Shown: positions 1 through 9,066 of the stretch, piece after piece
How the letters are laid out: each line of letters opens with the position of its first letter
Position numbering within the stretch: position 1 is the stretch's first letter
Source of the DNA: Geodermatophilus sabuli
GTDB taxonomy: Bacteria > Actinomycetota > Actinomycetes > Mycobacteriales > Geodermatophilaceae
Direction of reading: 5' to 3'
Assembly (NCBI RefSeq): GCF_010686765.1
Contig: NZ_JAAGWF010000009.1
Coordinates: forward strand, 62,001-126,000
Length of the DNA stretch: 64,000 bases
Position numbers and translations under genes: made by a program
The notes under the pieces: generated by a model
Database searches by the model: none
Seen by the model: the letters and a program-made list of their open reading frames with translations, nothing else
Told to the model about the DNA's origin: nothing

Positions 1-644
1 GGCTCGCCGGTGGTGAAGCAGACGTAGGCGAGGGGCACCATCGCGCCGACGGCGAGCGCACCGGTGACGACCGCCGGGGCGCTGCGCAGCCGCCAGAGCA
101 GCAGGACGGCGACCGGGAAGAGGACGTAGGCCAGCCACTCGGCGCTGATCGACCACGCGGCCCCGACCCAGGAGGAGCCGTCGAAGAACGGCTGGTCCCA
201 CAGCTGGACCATGAGCAGCTGCTGCAGGTAGTGCCAGACGTCGACGTCGGGCTGCTCGAGCTGGTAGGCGACGAACCCGTCGGTGACCTGGGTCGCCTTG
301 TAGAGCAGCCACGCGCCGAACAGCGTCGTGACGACGACGTAGACCGGCCAGATCCGGCAGACCCGCGCCCACCAGAAGCTGAGCATCCGGCGCGGGGAGG
401 GCCGTCGGCCCATCTTGTCCAGGTAGGTCAGCGTGATGACGAAGCCGCTGAGGACGTAGAAGAGGTCGACGCCCAGAGCACCGGTGCGGACCACCGGCTG
501 GAGCGGCTCCCACAGGTCGGCGTAGGTGTCGCCCGGCGTGAAGGAGAAGTGGAAGACGACGACCCACAGTGCGGCGACGATGCGCAGCCCCGTCAGCGAC
601 CGGATCTCGCCACCGGTCGGCGGTGTCTGACTGGCAGCGGTCAC
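1..644 (-). CDS. Acyltransferase 3 family membrane protein (3' end cut off by window)
   Basis: The reading frame starts at a GTG (644-642) with a strong AGGAGG ribosome site at about 652-657 and stays open to base 1, so at least 214 residues are present and the C-terminus is missing. The N-terminus carries the acyltransferase-3 signature LTGLRIVAALWVVVFHF, which includes the conserved His of the family, followed by hydrophobic segments (for example around FYVLSGFVITL and the stretch before base 1). Members O-acylate sugars, lipids or exopolysaccharide at the cytoplasmic membrane; the substrate here cannot be told. It stands alone, with birA transcribed the same way upstream. Family assignment is firm and specificity unknown. 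Confidence 0.85.
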   Translation of the reverse strand, partial: MTAASQTPPTGGEIRSLTGLRIVAALWVVVFHFSFTPGDTYADLWEPLQPVVRTGALGVDLFYVLSGFVITLTYLDKMGRRPSPRRMLSFWWARVCRIWPVYVVVTTLFGAWLLYKATQVTDGFVAYQLEQPDVDVWHYLQQLLMVQLWDQPFFDGSSWVGAAWSISAEWLAYVLFPVAVLLLWRLRSAPAVVTGALAVGAMVPLAYVCFTTGE

Positions 645-766
645 GACCGGCCCTCCTGGGACAGCGGTACGTCAACGACCGCCTACGGGTAGTAGTCAGA
701 AGCTACCGGGCGGACCCGTCCGTCCGCAGTACGACACCGACCCGCCGACCCCGCCGTCCCCAGCCG

Positions 767-1609
767 TCACAACCGCCCCGGCGGCGCGGTCCGCACGTGC
801 CGGACGTCGCCGACGGCCAGACCGACGGTGCCCTCCGGCGTCCGGACCACGAGCCGGCCGTCCCAGTCGATCGACTCGGCCACCCCGTCGAGCCGGGAGC
901 CGTCGGGCAGCGCCACGGCCACCGTCGCGCCGACGGTCGAGGACCAGGCCAGGTAGTCGCGGGCCAGCCCGGAGCTGACCGGGTCCCCCAGCACCTGAGC
1001 CCAGCCGAGGTACCGGCGCTCGAGGGCCCCCAGGAACTGGAGCAGCAACGAGGCCCGGTCCACCGGCCGGCCCGCGGCCATCGCCAGCGAGGTCCCGCCC
1101 TCGGGCAGCTCGTCGGCGCGGGTCGAGACGTTGACGCCCACGCCCACGACCACGGCGCCCGGTCCGACCTCGGCCAGGATCCCGGCCAGCTTCGCCCCGT
1201 CGGCGGCGAGCAGGTCGTTGGGCCACTTCAGCGAGGCCCGCACGCCGGGCACCTCGGCCACGGCCTCGGCCAGCGCCACCCCGGTCAGCAGCGGCAGCCA
1301 CCCGCGCCGCGCGGCCGGCACGTCCGGACGGAGCAGCAGGGAGACGGTCAGCCCGGCGCGGGGCGGGGAGGCCCAGGTGCGCTCGAGCCGGCCGCGGCCG
1401 GCCGCCTGGTACTCGGCGACGAGGACGGTGCCCTCGGGGGCGTCATCGGCGGCGGCGGCGAGCAGGGCGGCGTTCGTCGAGCCGATCTCCTCGACCACCT
1501 CCACCGTGCGCCACAGGCGGCTGCCCGTGACCAGCGCCGTGGTGAGCGCCGACGCGTCGAGCGGGGACCGCTCGGCGTCCGACCAGGGGGACGGCGACGA
1601 CTCGGGCAC
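767..1609 (-). CDS. birA: Biotin--[acetyl-CoA-carboxylase] ligase
   Basis: This 280-residue protein activates biotin with ATP and attaches it to the lysine of biotin carboxyl carrier domains, such as the one ending the biotin carboxylase at 5095-6855. Visible motifs are the glycine/arginine-rich biotin and AMP loop GRGRLERTW (about residue 70) and KWPNDL (about residue 130), followed by the small C-terminal domain. There is no N-terminal helix-turn-helix, so it is a monofunctional ligase and not the E. coli type that also represses transcription. It starts at GTG 1609, six bases after a TAGCGT box, and diverges from the carboxylase beta subunit gene, its metabolic client. Confidence 0.93.
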   Translation of the reverse strand: MPESSPSPWSDAERSPLDASALTTALVTGSRLWRTVEVVEEIGSTNAALLAAAADDAPEGTVLVAEYQAAGRGRLERTWASPPRAGLTVSLLLRPDVPAARRGWLPLLTGVALAEAVAEVPGVRASLKWPNDLLAADGAKLAGILAEVGPGAVVVGVGVNVSTRADELPEGGTSLAMAAGRPVDRASLLLQFLGALERRYLGWAQVLGDPVSSGLARDYLAWSSTVGATVAVALPDGSRLDGVAESIDWDGRLVVRTPEGTVGLAVGDVRHVRTAPPGRL

Positions 1610-1615
1610 TCCCCT

Positions 1616-1621
1616 ACGCTA
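1616..1621 (-). promoter_or_regulatory. Candidate leaderless -10 box of birA
   Basis: TAGCGT on the minus strand, separated by the six bases AGGGGA from the GTG at 1609. That spacing would put the first transcribed base at the start codon. Confidence 0.5.
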
Positions 1622-1629
1622 CGGAACCC

Positions 1630-1660
1630 GTGAGCGAGCATCGCAGCGAGCGACCGGGCC
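1630..1660 (+). repeat. GAGCGAG..GCAGCGAGCGA short interspersed repeat, copy 1
   Basis: The stretch just before the pccB start reads GAGCGAG, CATC, GCAGCGAGCGA. A related stretch (GGATCGCAGCGAGCG followed by GGCGAGCGA) sits in the gap before the short aldehyde dehydrogenase gene at 43133-43165. In both places it lies directly upstream of a GTG start. Confidence 0.5.
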
Positions 1661-1667
1661 CCAGCAC

Positions 1668-3296
1668 GTGACCGCGGCCGAGCTGGAGAGCGCCGGGGAG
1701 CACGTGCCGGGCGACGTCGACGTCCACACGACCGCCGGCAAGCTGGCCGACTTCGAGCGGCGGGTCGTCGAGGCCACGCACGCGGGCTCGGAGCGGGCGG
1801 TCGAGAAGCAGCACGCCGCCGGCAAGATGACCGCCCGCGAGCGCATCGAGGCGCTGCTGGACCCGGGGTCGTTCACCGAGCTCGACGAGTTCGCCCGGCA
1901 CCGGTCGTCGAACTTCGGCATGGACGCCAGGCGCCCGTTCGGGGACGGCGTCGTGACCGGCCACGGCACCGTCGACGGCCGCCCGGTGTGCGTCTTCTCC
2001 CAGGACGTCACGGTGTTCGGCGGCAGCCTCGGCGAGGTCTACGGCGAGAAGATCGTGAAGGTGCTCGACCTCGCCATGAAGACCGGCTGCCCGGTGATCG
2101 GCATCAACGAGGGCGGTGGGGCGCGCATCCAGGAGGGCGTGGTCTCCCTCGGCCTCTACGCGGAGATCTTCCGCCGCAACGTGCACGCCTCCGGCGTCGT
2201 CCCGCAGATCTCGCTGGTGATGGGCGCCGCTGCCGGCGGGCACGTCTACTCCCCCGCGCTCACCGACTTCATCGTGATGGTCGACAAGACCAGCCAGATG
2301 TTCATCACCGGCCCGGACGTGGTGAAGACCGTGACCGGCGAGGACGTCACGCTCGAGGAGCTCGGCGGCGCCCGCACGCACAACACCCGGTCCGGGGTGG
2401 CCCACTACCTGGCCGAGGACGAGGCCGACGCGCTCGACTACGTCAAGGCGCTGCTGTCCCACCTGCCCAGCAACAACCTGGACCCGCTGCCGGCCGTCGA
2501 GGTGCCACCGGTGGACATCGCGCTGCCCGGAGCCCTGACCGACGACGACCGGGAGCTCGACACCTTCATCCCGGACTCGCCCAACACGCCCTACGACATG
2601 CACACCGTCATCACCCACGTCCTCGACGACGGCGAGTTCCTCGAGGTGCAGGCGCTGTGGGCACCCAACATCCTGATCGGCTTCGGCCGGGTCGAGGGGC
2701 GGCCGGTCGGGATCGTGGCCAACCAGCCCACCCAGTTGGCGGGCACGCTGGACATCGACGCCAGCGAGAAGGCGGCCCGGTTCGTCCGCACCTGCGACGC
2801 CTTCAACATCCCGGTGCTGACGTTCGTCGACGTCCCCGGGTTCCTGCCCGGCACCTCGCAGGAGTGGGAGGGGATCATCCGCCGCGGCGCCAAGCTGATC
2901 TACGCCTACGCGGAGGCGACGGTCCCCACGATCACGATCATCACGCGCAAGGCCTACGGCGGCGCCTACGACGTCATGGGGTCCAAGCACCTGGGCGCCG
3001 ACGTCAACCTGGCGTGGCCGACCGCGCAGATCGCCGTCATCGGCGCGCAGGGGGCGGTGGGCATCCTCTACCGCAAGGAACTCGCCGCCGCCGAGGACCC
3101 CGACGCGCTGCGGGCCGAGCTGGTCACCGAGTACGAGGACACGCTGGCCAACCCCTACGTCGCCGCCGACCGCGGCTACGTCGACGCGGTCATCCCGCCC
3201 TCGCACACCCGCATCCACGTGGTGCGGGCGCTGCGGCTGCTGGCCAACAAGCGGCAGACCCTGCCGCCCAAGAAGCACGGGAACATCCCGCTGTGA
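1668..3296 (+). CDS. accD: Acyl-CoA carboxylase beta subunit (propionyl-CoA carboxylase type)
   Basis: The carboxyltransferase subunit, 542 residues, moves the carboxyl group from carboxybiotin to acetyl- or propionyl-CoA. The two crotonase-like halves are clear: an N-half with the oxyanion glycines [10 protein letters not shown] and [17 protein letters not shown], and a C-half with [20 protein letters not shown] and [12 protein letters not shown]. The reading frame stays open far upstream, but homology begins only at the GTG at 1668 ([16 protein letters not shown]...), so that start was chosen. The stop overlaps the epsilon subunit start (GTGA), and the biotin carboxylase is 1.8 kb downstream on the same strand. 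Gene order resembles mycobacterial accD5-accE5, favouring propionyl-CoA; the mut genes downstream support this. Confidence 0.93.
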   Translation: MTAAELESAGEHVPGDVDVHTTAGKLADFERRVVEATHAGSERAVEKQHAAGKMTARERIEALLDPGSFTELDEFARHRSSNFGMDARRPFGDGVVTGHGTVDGRPVCVFSQDVTVFGGSLGEVYGEKIVKVLDLAMKTGCPVIGINEGGGARIQEGVVSLGLYAEIFRRNVHASGVVPQISLVMGAAAGGHVYSPALTDFIVMVDKTSQMFITGPDVVKTVTGEDVTLEELGGARTHNTRSGVAHYLAEDEADALDYVKALLSHLPSNNLDPLPAVEVPPVDIALPGALTDDDRELDTFIPDSPNTPYDMHTVITHVLDDGEFLEVQALWAPNILIGFGRVEGRPVGIVANQPTQLAGTLDIDASEKAARFVRTCDAFNIPVLTFVDVPGFLPGTSQEWEGIIRRGAKLIYAYAEATVPTITIITRKAYGGAYDVMGSKHLGADVNLAWPTAQIAVIGAQGAVGILYRKELAAAEDPDALRAELVTEYEDTLANPYVAADRGYVDAVIPPSHTRIHVVRALRLLANKRQTLPPKKHGNIPL

Positions 3297-3610
3297 CGAC
3301 GACATCGCGATCCTCCGGATCGCACCGCGGCCGGGTGCCGTCCCCCGACGCGGGCGGAGCCGCTTCGGCGCTCGATCGCGGGGACCCTCCGGGCCCCCAC
3401 TCGGCACGACCACCGTTCCTGCGGGTGGTCCGCGGGGTGCCCACCGCCGAGGAGCTCGCGGCTCTCACGGTCGTCCTCGCGGCCCTGTCCCAGCGCCGTC
3501 CGCGCCGCCGGCTCACCCCTGTCGGGACGTGGGGCTCGGCGGGCGCCGCGCACCGCGCGCCGCTGCGTCCCGGCCCGGGCGGCTGGCTGGCATCCGGGAG
3601 GCCGGCATGA
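3293..3610 (+). CDS. accE: Acyl-CoA carboxylase epsilon subunit
   Basis: A 105-residue protein overlapping the beta subunit stop by four bases (GTGA) and the maf start by four bases (ATGA). The family core is visible at residues 42-70: [20 protein letters not shown], with a C-terminal tryptophan and GPGGWLAS tail. In actinobacteria this small subunit binds the beta hexamer and stimulates carboxylase activity. The first 40 residues (Ser/Gly/Arg/Pro rich, for example [10 protein letters not shown]) are unlike the compact family core and may be a disordered extension. Identification rests on the core motif and on its position between accD and maf. Confidence 0.85.
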   Translation: MTTTSRSSGSHRGRVPSPDAGGAASALDRGDPPGPHSARPPFLRVVRGVPTAEELAALTVVLAALSQRRPRRRLTPVGTWGSAGAAHRAPLRPGPGGWLASGRPA

Positions 3611-4215
3611 GCACCGACCGTCGCCTGGTCCTGGCGTCCGCGTCCCCCGCGCGGCTGGCGCTGCTGCGGCAGGCCGGGCTGGCCCCCGAGGTGGTCGTGA
3701 GCCACGTCGACGAGTCCGCGGTGCACGCCCCACGGGTCGGCGAGCGGGTCGCGCTGCTGGCGGCGGCCAAGGCGGGCGCGGTCGCCCGGCGCGAGGACGA
3801 CGCGCTGGTCATCGGCGCCGACTCCCTCCTGGAGTTCCGCGGCCAGGCGATGGGCAAGCCCGCCGACGCCCGCGAGGCGCGCGACCGGTGGCAGCGGATG
3901 CGCGGTCGCCGCGGCGTCCTGCACACCGGGCAGGCACTGCTCGACGTGCGGGACGGCCAGGTGCTCGCCCGGGACGTCGCCGTCGTCTCGACGGTGGTGC
4001 ACTTCGCCGAGCCCACCCCGGAGGAGGTGGAGGCCTACCTGGCCACCGGAGAGCCGCTGGCGGTCGCCGGCGCGTTCACCCTCGACGGGCTGGGGGCGCC
4101 GTTCGTCCGCCGGGTGGAGGGCGATCCGGCCGCCGTGGTGGGGTTGTCGCTGGCGACCCTGCGCACCCAGCTGGCCAAGCGGGGGCTCGCGATCACCGAC
4201 CTCTGGCGCCGCTGA
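3607..4215 (+). CDS. maf: Maf-type nucleoside triphosphate pyrophosphatase
   Basis: This 202-residue protein belongs to the Maf/Ham1 fold that hydrolyses nucleotides such as dTTP, UTP or modified pyrimidine triphosphates to monophosphates, a housecleaning role linked to septum arrest in some bacteria. Motifs visible are the N-terminal LASASPARLALL substrate loop, HVDES, VIGADSLLEF with the catalytic aspartate, and GKPAD. The ATG at 3607 overlaps the epsilon subunit stop. Its 3' end runs 23 bases into the convergent FkbM gene. Some Maf proteins have SPRR where this one has SPAR, so exact substrate preference is uncertain. Confidence 0.9.
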   Translation: MSTDRRLVLASASPARLALLRQAGLAPEVVVSHVDESAVHAPRVGERVALLAAAKAGAVARREDDALVIGADSLLEFRGQAMGKPADAREARDRWQRMRGRRGVLHTGQALLDVRDGQVLARDVAVVSTVVHFAEPTPEEVEAYLATGEPLAVAGAFTLDGLGAPFVRRVEGDPAAVVGLSLATLRTQLAKRGLAITDLWRR

Positions 4216-4981
4216 CCCGCTCGGCCGGACGACGGTCGGGCGGGGCCTCCGGCGACAGCGCCAGGCAGTCGCAGTTCTCCTGCGACGTCTTCAGGTAGGC
4301 GGCCATGTCGGTCGCCGACATGGGGCGTCGGGTGACCCAGTCGGACTGCTCGGCGACCCGGACGAAGAACTCCCGGTAGCCACGCGCCGCCAGGGTGTCC
4401 AGGACGTCGAAGGCGCCGGGCGGGTTGACCTCGAAGAAGATCGTCGGGCGCACCGTCGTCAGGCCCCGGACGACGCGGTGCTCGTGACCCTCGACGTCGA
4501 TCTTCACCAGTGCGGGCTCCCCGTGCGCGGCCACCAGCGCGTCCAGCGTCTGCAGGGGCACGGTGATCGTGGCGCCCCACTCCAGTTCGGCGCCGGGGCC
4601 GGTCCCCTCCGTCGCGCGGGCCGCCTCCAGGGTTGCCAGCGCGTCGGCGGTCGTGGTGTACAGGGTCGCCTCCCCTGCGTGGTCGGACACCGCCGTCCCC
4701 ACGACCGTCACCTCGGGGTCGGAGCGGAACCGGTGGCGGAGGTGTGCACCGAGCCGCGGCTGCGGCTCCACGGCGACGACGCGGGCACCCAGGTCCCGGA
4801 ACGCGCCGGTGAACTCGCCGATGTTGGCGCCGACGTCGAACACCACGTCGCCGGGGCCGACCAGCTCCGCGAACAGCCGGCGCTGGTGGCGCCGCGTCCC
4901 GACCGCCTTGCGGCCGACGTTGCGCAGGTGGAAGTACAGACCCGGGACCCGGGTGAGGAGGAACCGGTGCACGGCCAGCAT
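4193..4981 (-). CDS. FkbM family SAM-dependent methyltransferase
   Basis: A 262-residue methyltransferase. It has the Rossmann glycine motif [14 protein letters not shown] (about residues 46-59), an acidic end of strand two (VVAVEPQPR), and the FkbM-type [15 protein letters not shown] segment followed by FFEVNPP. FkbM enzymes O-methylate sugars or other small molecules; no glycan or natural-product genes lie next to it, so the substrate is unknown. It is transcribed against the surrounding carboxylase genes and sits between maf and accA, where mycobacteria carry sseA (recalled gene order). It starts at ATG 4981, six bases after a TAACCT box. Confidence 0.85.
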   Translation of the reverse strand: MLAVHRFLLTRVPGLYFHLRNVGRKAVGTRRHQRRLFAELVGPGDVVFDVGANIGEFTGAFRDLGARVVAVEPQPRLGAHLRHRFRSDPEVTVVGTAVSDHAGEATLYTTTADALATLEAARATEGTGPGAELEWGATITVPLQTLDALVAAHGEPALVKIDVEGHEHRVVRGLTTVRPTIFFEVNPPGAFDVLDTLAARGYREFFVRVAEQSDWVTRRPMSATDMAAYLKTSQENCDCLALSPEAPPDRRPAERVSGARGR

Positions 4982-4987
4982 CAGCGC

Positions 4988-4993
4988 AGGTTA
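4988..4993 (-). promoter_or_regulatory. Candidate leaderless -10 box of the FkbM gene
   Basis: TAACCT on the minus strand, six bases (GCGCTG) before ATG 4981. The upstream edge lies six bases from the dyad at 5000-5021. Confidence 0.5.
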
Positions 4994-4999
4994 GCCACC

Positions 5000-5021
5000 A
5001 GCGGCCGGCATCGGGGCCGCT
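5000..5021. promoter_or_regulatory. Dyad AGCGGCC-N8-GGCCGCT, copy 1
   Basis: Perfect 7-base inverted arms at 5000-5006 and 5015-5021 around an 8-base spacer, in the divergent gap between the FkbM gene and the biotin carboxylase gene. The same arms and spacer length recur at 40641-40662 between upp and deoC. A regulator-binding site is the simplest reading, but it is unproven. Confidence 0.45.
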
Positions 5022-5057
5022 GTCGGCCTGCCGGGAGGAGTGGCCGGGCCCACTGGT

Positions 5058-5063
5058 TAGAGT
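5058..5063 (+). promoter_or_regulatory. Possible -10 box of the biotin carboxylase gene
   Basis: TAGAGT lies 31 bases before the GTG start, leaving room for a short leader that contains the AGGGAG ribosome site at about 5082. No convincing -35 box was seen. Confidence 0.35.
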
Positions 5064-5094
5064 CCGACCGGTTCGAGCCGACAGGGAGCAGCCG

Positions 5095-6855
5095 GTGCAG
5101 AAGGTCCTGATCGCCAACCGCGGTGAGATCGCGGTCCGTGTCGCGCGTGCCTGCAGGGACGAGGGCCTGACCAGCGTCGCGGTGTACGCCGAGCCGGACC
5201 GGGACGCCCTGCACGTCCGCGTCGCCGACGAGGCCTTCGCCCTCGGCGGGACGACGCCCGGCGACTCCTACCTGGTGGTCGACAAGATCCTCGACGCGGC
5301 GACGAAGTCCGGCGCGGACGCGATCCACCCCGGCTACGGCTTCCTGTCCGAGAACGCCGACTTCGCCCGGACGGTGATCGACGCCGGGCTGACCTGGATC
5401 GGTCCCTCCCCCGAGGCGATCATCGCCCTCGGCGACAAGGTGCAGGCTCGGCACATCGCGATGAGGGTCGGCGCGCCCCTCGTCCCGGGTACCGAGGACC
5501 CGGTCGGCGGCGCCGACGAGGTGGTCGCCTTCGCCGAGGAGCACGGGCTGCCGGTCGCCATCAAGGCGGCGTTCGGCGGCGGCGGCCGCGGGCTCAAGGT
5601 CGCCCGGACCATCGAGGAGATCCCCGAGCTGTTCGACTCCGCCGTCCGCGAGGCGGTCTCCGCCTTCGGCCGCGGCGAGTGCTTCGTTGAGCGGTTCCTG
5701 GACCAGCCTCGGCACGTCGAGGCGCAGGTGCTCGCCGACACGCACGGCACCGTCGTCGTCGTCGGGACCCGCGACTGCTCGCTGCAGCGGCGCAACCAGA
5801 AGCTGGTCGAGGAGGCGCCCGCGCCGTTCCTCACCGAGGAGCAGCGGGCGCGGATCCACTCCTCCGCCAAGGCCATCTGCGCGGAGGCCGGCTACCACGG
5901 GGCCGGCACGGTGGAGTACCTGGTCGGCGTCGACGGCTCCATCTCCTTCCTCGAGGTGAACACCCGGCTGCAGGTCGAGCACCCGGTGAGCGAGGAGACC
6001 AGCGGCATCGACCTGGTCCGCCAGCAGTTCCGCATCGCGCGGGGCGAGGCCCTCGAGATCACCGAGGACCCGACGCCGCGCGGGCACAGCATCGAGTTCC
6101 GGATCAACGCCGAGGACGCCGGCCGCGGCTTCATGCCGGCGCCGGGCCCGGTGACCCGGCTGGAGATCCCGCAGGGGCCCGGCGTCCGCTGGGACTCCGG
6201 CGTCGAGACCGGCGGCGAGGTGGTGGGCGCCTTCGACTCGATGCTGGCCAAGCTGATCGTCACCGGCGCCACCCGCGCCGAGGCGCTGCAACGGGCCCGC
6301 CGGGCGCTGGACGAGCTCGTCGTCGAGGGCATGCCGACGGTCCTCCCGTTCCACCGCGCCGTCGTCCGCGACGAGGCGTTCACCACGGAACCGTTCGCGG
6401 TGCACACCCGGTGGATCGAGACCGAGTGGGACAACCAGGTCGCCCCCTACGCCGCTGCGCCGGCCGAGTCCGACGAGGACGAGCCCCGTCAGAGCGTCGT
6501 GGTCGAGGTGGGCGGCCGCCGGCTGGAGGTCTCCCTGCCCGCCGGTCTGGCGCTCGGCGGCGGCGCCCCGGCCGCCGGCCCGGGTGGCCGGGCCCGCAAG
6601 CGTGCCGGCGGGCACGGCGGCGCGGGTGCCTCCGGTGACTCCCTGACCAGCCCCATGCAGGGCACGATCGTGAAGGTCGCGGTGGCCGACGGGGACACCG
6701 TGGCCGCCGGTGACCTGGTCGTCGTCCTCGAGGCCATGAAGATGGAGCAGCCGATCACCGCCCACAAGGCCGGCACGGTGAGCGGCCTGTCGGCCGAGGT
6801 GGGCGCCGCCGTCACCAGCGGCGCCGTCCTCTGCACCATCGCCGACGCCGGGTAG
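5095..6855 (+). CDS. accA: Acyl-CoA carboxylase alpha subunit (biotin carboxylase plus biotin carrier)
   Basis: This 586-residue protein carboxylates its own biotin using ATP and bicarbonate. It has the biotin carboxylase N-terminus ([14 protein letters not shown]), the ATP-grasp domain with glycine loop [12 protein letters not shown] (about residues 160-171) and catalytic region [16 protein letters not shown], the C-terminal biotin carboxylase domain, and an Ala/Gly-rich hinge. It ends in a biotinyl domain with [10 protein letters not shown], whose lysine is the BirA target. The GTG at 5095 follows an AGGGAG ribosome site. In actinobacteria such alpha subunits serve several carboxylases; partnership with the AccD/AccE pair just upstream is likely. 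Confidence 0.95.
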   Translation: MQKVLIANRGEIAVRVARACRDEGLTSVAVYAEPDRDALHVRVADEAFALGGTTPGDSYLVVDKILDAATKSGADAIHPGYGFLSENADFARTVIDAGLTWIGPSPEAIIALGDKVQARHIAMRVGAPLVPGTEDPVGGADEVVAFAEEHGLPVAIKAAFGGGGRGLKVARTIEEIPELFDSAVREAVSAFGRGECFVERFLDQPRHVEAQVLADTHGTVVVVGTRDCSLQRRNQKLVEEAPAPFLTEEQRARIHSSAKAICAEAGYHGAGTVEYLVGVDGSISFLEVNTRLQVEHPVSEETSGIDLVRQQFRIARGEALEITEDPTPRGHSIEFRINAEDAGRGFMPAPGPVTRLEIPQGPGVRWDSGVETGGEVVGAFDSMLAKLIVTGATRAEALQRARRALDELVVEGMPTVLPFHRAVVRDEAFTTEPFAVHTRWIETEWDNQVAPYAAAPAESDEDEPRQSVVVEVGGRRLEVSLPAGLALGGGAPAAGPGGRARKRAGGHGGAGASGDSLTSPMQGTIVKVAVADGDTVAAGDLVVVLEAMKMEQPITAHKAGTVSGLSAEVGAAVTSGAVLCTIADAG

Positions 6856-6870
6856 GGCGCCGGCGCGCCC

Positions 6871-8973
6871 TCAGCCGGGACGCCGGACGCCGAGGGTGTC
6901 CACCCCGTCGCCGTCCCAGTCCCCGGCGAACGCGGTGTCGGTGACGTCGCCGTAGGCCACCAGCTGGTCGGCCGGACCCGACGTCAGGCTGAAGCGCAGG
7001 TGGTAGAGCCCGCCCCGGCGCACGGCCAGGGTGTCGCCGCGCTGGCCGGCCCGCCAGCGGCCGATCAGGACGGTGTCCTGCGGGTCGCCGTAGCCGAACG
7101 TGCCGTCGGCGTACCCGGTGGTCAGGCCGTTCTTCACGAAGTACAGCGCGCCCCGGCGGACGGTCAGGCTGTCGGCCCGGTCGCCGTCCCAGTCCCCGAC
7201 GAGGACGACGTCGCCGGGGTCGCCGTAGCCGAAGGTGGTGTCCGCGAAGCCGGTCTGCAGCGTGTTCTTGACGAAGTACAGGTTGCCCCGGCGCACGGCG
7301 AGGGTGTCCCGGCCGTCGCCGTCCCAGTCGCCGACCAGCACCGCGTCCCCGGGGTCCCCGTAGGTGAAGCTGGAGTCGGCGGGCCCGGTGGTGTTCTGCT
7401 CGCGCAGGTGGAAGGTGTTCCCCCGCCGGACGGCGAGGGTGTCGACGCCGTCGCCGTTCCAGTCACCGAGCAGCACGCTGTCCCGCGGCTCCCCGTAGTG
7501 GAACACCTGGGTGGCGATGCCGGTGAACCGGTCGTTGAGGAAGTACCTGCTCCCGGTGCCCCCGATCTCGCCGGTGCCCTGGGAGGCCGCGGGCGCGGCA
7601 CCCGGCTGCCCCGCGCCGCTGGTCACCTCGATGCGCGCCCCGGCCGGCGTCTGCTCCAGCACCCGCACGGCGAACCGCGCGTCCCCGACCACCACGGGAC
7701 CGCCGCCGGGGAGCGCCACCGCCGAGTCGGCGGACCACTGGCTGCGCGGGGAGGGCGTCGCGTCGAGCAGGAGCGACGTGTGGTCGGCGTCGCGGGCGAG
7801 CCGGAGCAGCACCCCCGACTGCAGCCGGCGCCGGTTCGCCGACGAGCCCAGCCAGGCGTCCTGGCCGGTCGCGGTCCGGTACTCCAGCCAGTACACGTCA
7901 CCGTCGGTGTCGGTCAGCCGCACCGCGCGGGTGCCCGTCCGGGCACCCACCGGGGCCAGCACGAACTGGGTGGGCGGTGCGCCGGCGGCCGCCGTCGGGA
8001 CCGATCCGGGCGGCAGCACGCCCAGGCGAGCGGCGTGCGGAGCGCCCAGCGAGCCGAGCTGCTCCCAGGAGACACCCATGACGTCGTACCAGTCGGCGTA
8101 GCCGGCGACCGCACAGGCGCCCGTCTCGACGGCGGCGTCGCACTGCAGCTCGGAGGCGTGACCCAGGCCGAAGTTGTGGCCCAGCTCGTGCGCCAGCAGG
8201 GAGGTGACGGTGTCGCGGACGTAGAGCCGCCCACCGGAGGTGACCGAGCTGCCCACCTCGGCCAGTCCGGACACGCAGCCGGGTGCGGTGCTGGGGACGT
8301 AGACCAGCAGGTGCCGGTTCGGGCCCCGGACCCATCCGGCGTGGGCCGCCGCCTGGTTCCACAGCGCGTACGGGTCCCCGCATCCGGCGGACGCCTGGAA
8401 CCAGCCGGAGGACGCCGTCACGCCCAGGCGGATGGCCCCCTCGCTCTGCTGCGCCCACCAGCTGGCCACCGGACCGTCCACGGCCGCGACGACGTCCGCG
8501 ACGGTGCGGCCGTCCGGAGCCGCGCCGGCCGGCAGGACCATGACGACGGTGACCGCGTTGGTCACGCCCGACACGGCCGCGGCGAGCGGGGGGTCCGGCC
8601 GGGCGCCGGCGACGACCGCGGCCTCCTGCACCTCGACGGCCGGCTCGAGCAGTCCCGCGGCCGATGCCGCGTCGCGCACCTCCGCGCCGACGACCGCCTC
8701 GACCGTGGCGCCCACCTCGACGTGCGCGACGTCGTCGGTGGCGACGCGGACCGCCTCGCCCTCCGGGGTCTCGATCCAGCTGACCGGCCCGGCCTCGGCG
8801 TGCGCCGACCCCGTGTCCGCCGGCTCCGCCCAGGCCTGCACCAGCTCGCCGACGACGGTCTCGCCGGCCGGGGGGCCCTCGGCGGCGGCGGGCGCGGTCG
8901 GCAGGACGGGGAGGAGCACCGCGACGGCGCCCAGCACGAGCAGGCGCACGGACGGACGGGGCAGATCGGGCAC
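6871..8973 (-). CDS. Secreted metzincin-type metalloprotease with C-terminal FG-GAP-like repeats
   Basis: A 700-residue exported protein. A signal peptide (residues about 1-31, ending PAAAEG) precedes a Pro/Ala-rich prodomain. The zinc site HELGHNFGLGH lies near residues 262-272 and a Met-turn YDVMG about 30 residues later, the metzincin layout; spacing and flanks resemble M11/gametolysin-like peptidases. A beta-rich domain follows (TDTDGDVYWLEYRTATG). The last 220 residues are five repeats of about 45 residues built on GDWDGDGxDTLAVRRG, which look like calcium-binding propeller blades; the fourth lacks the acidic ligands. It lies 93 bases downstream of its paralogue on the same strand. Physiological substrate is unknown. 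Confidence 0.85.
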   Translation of the reverse strand: MPDLPRPSVRLLVLGAVAVLLPVLPTAPAAAEGPPAGETVVGELVQAWAEPADTGSAHAEAGPVSWIETPEGEAVRVATDDVAHVEVGATVEAVVGAEVRDAASAAGLLEPAVEVQEAAVVAGARPDPPLAAAVSGVTNAVTVVMVLPAGAAPDGRTVADVVAAVDGPVASWWAQQSEGAIRLGVTASSGWFQASAGCGDPYALWNQAAAHAGWVRGPNRHLLVYVPSTAPGCVSGLAEVGSSVTSGGRLYVRDTVTSLLAHELGHNFGLGHASELQCDAAVETGACAVAGYADWYDVMGVSWEQLGSLGAPHAARLGVLPPGSVPTAAAGAPPTQFVLAPVGARTGTRAVRLTDTDGDVYWLEYRTATGQDAWLGSSANRRRLQSGVLLRLARDADHTSLLLDATPSPRSQWSADSAVALPGGGPVVVGDARFAVRVLEQTPAGARIEVTSGAGQPGAAPAASQGTGEIGGTGSRYFLNDRFTGIATQVFHYGEPRDSVLLGDWNGDGVDTLAVRRGNTFHLREQNTTGPADSSFTYGDPGDAVLVGDWDGDGRDTLAVRRGNLYFVKNTLQTGFADTTFGYGDPGDVVLVGDWDGDRADSLTVRRGALYFVKNGLTTGYADGTFGYGDPQDTVLIGRWRAGQRGDTLAVRRGGLYHLRFSLTSGPADQLVAYGDVTDTAFAGDWDGDGVDTLGVRRPG
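6880..7535 (-). repeat. Five in-frame FG-GAP-like repeats (about 135 bp each)
   Basis: Units begin near YGDPGD and centre on VLVGDWDGDGRDTLAVRRG. Units one, two and five keep DWxGDGxD, unit three reads DWDGDRAD, and unit four is degenerate (GRWRAGQRGD). The DNA repeats in register within the 3' end of the metalloprotease gene. Confidence 0.8.
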
Positions 8974-9066
8974 GGCGGACTCCAGGTCGGTGGGGGTCGT
9001 TCTGGTTCATCGGCGGCCGGCGCCCGGTTCTGCAGGGGAAGGCCCCGGACGGGGGACGGCGAGGGG

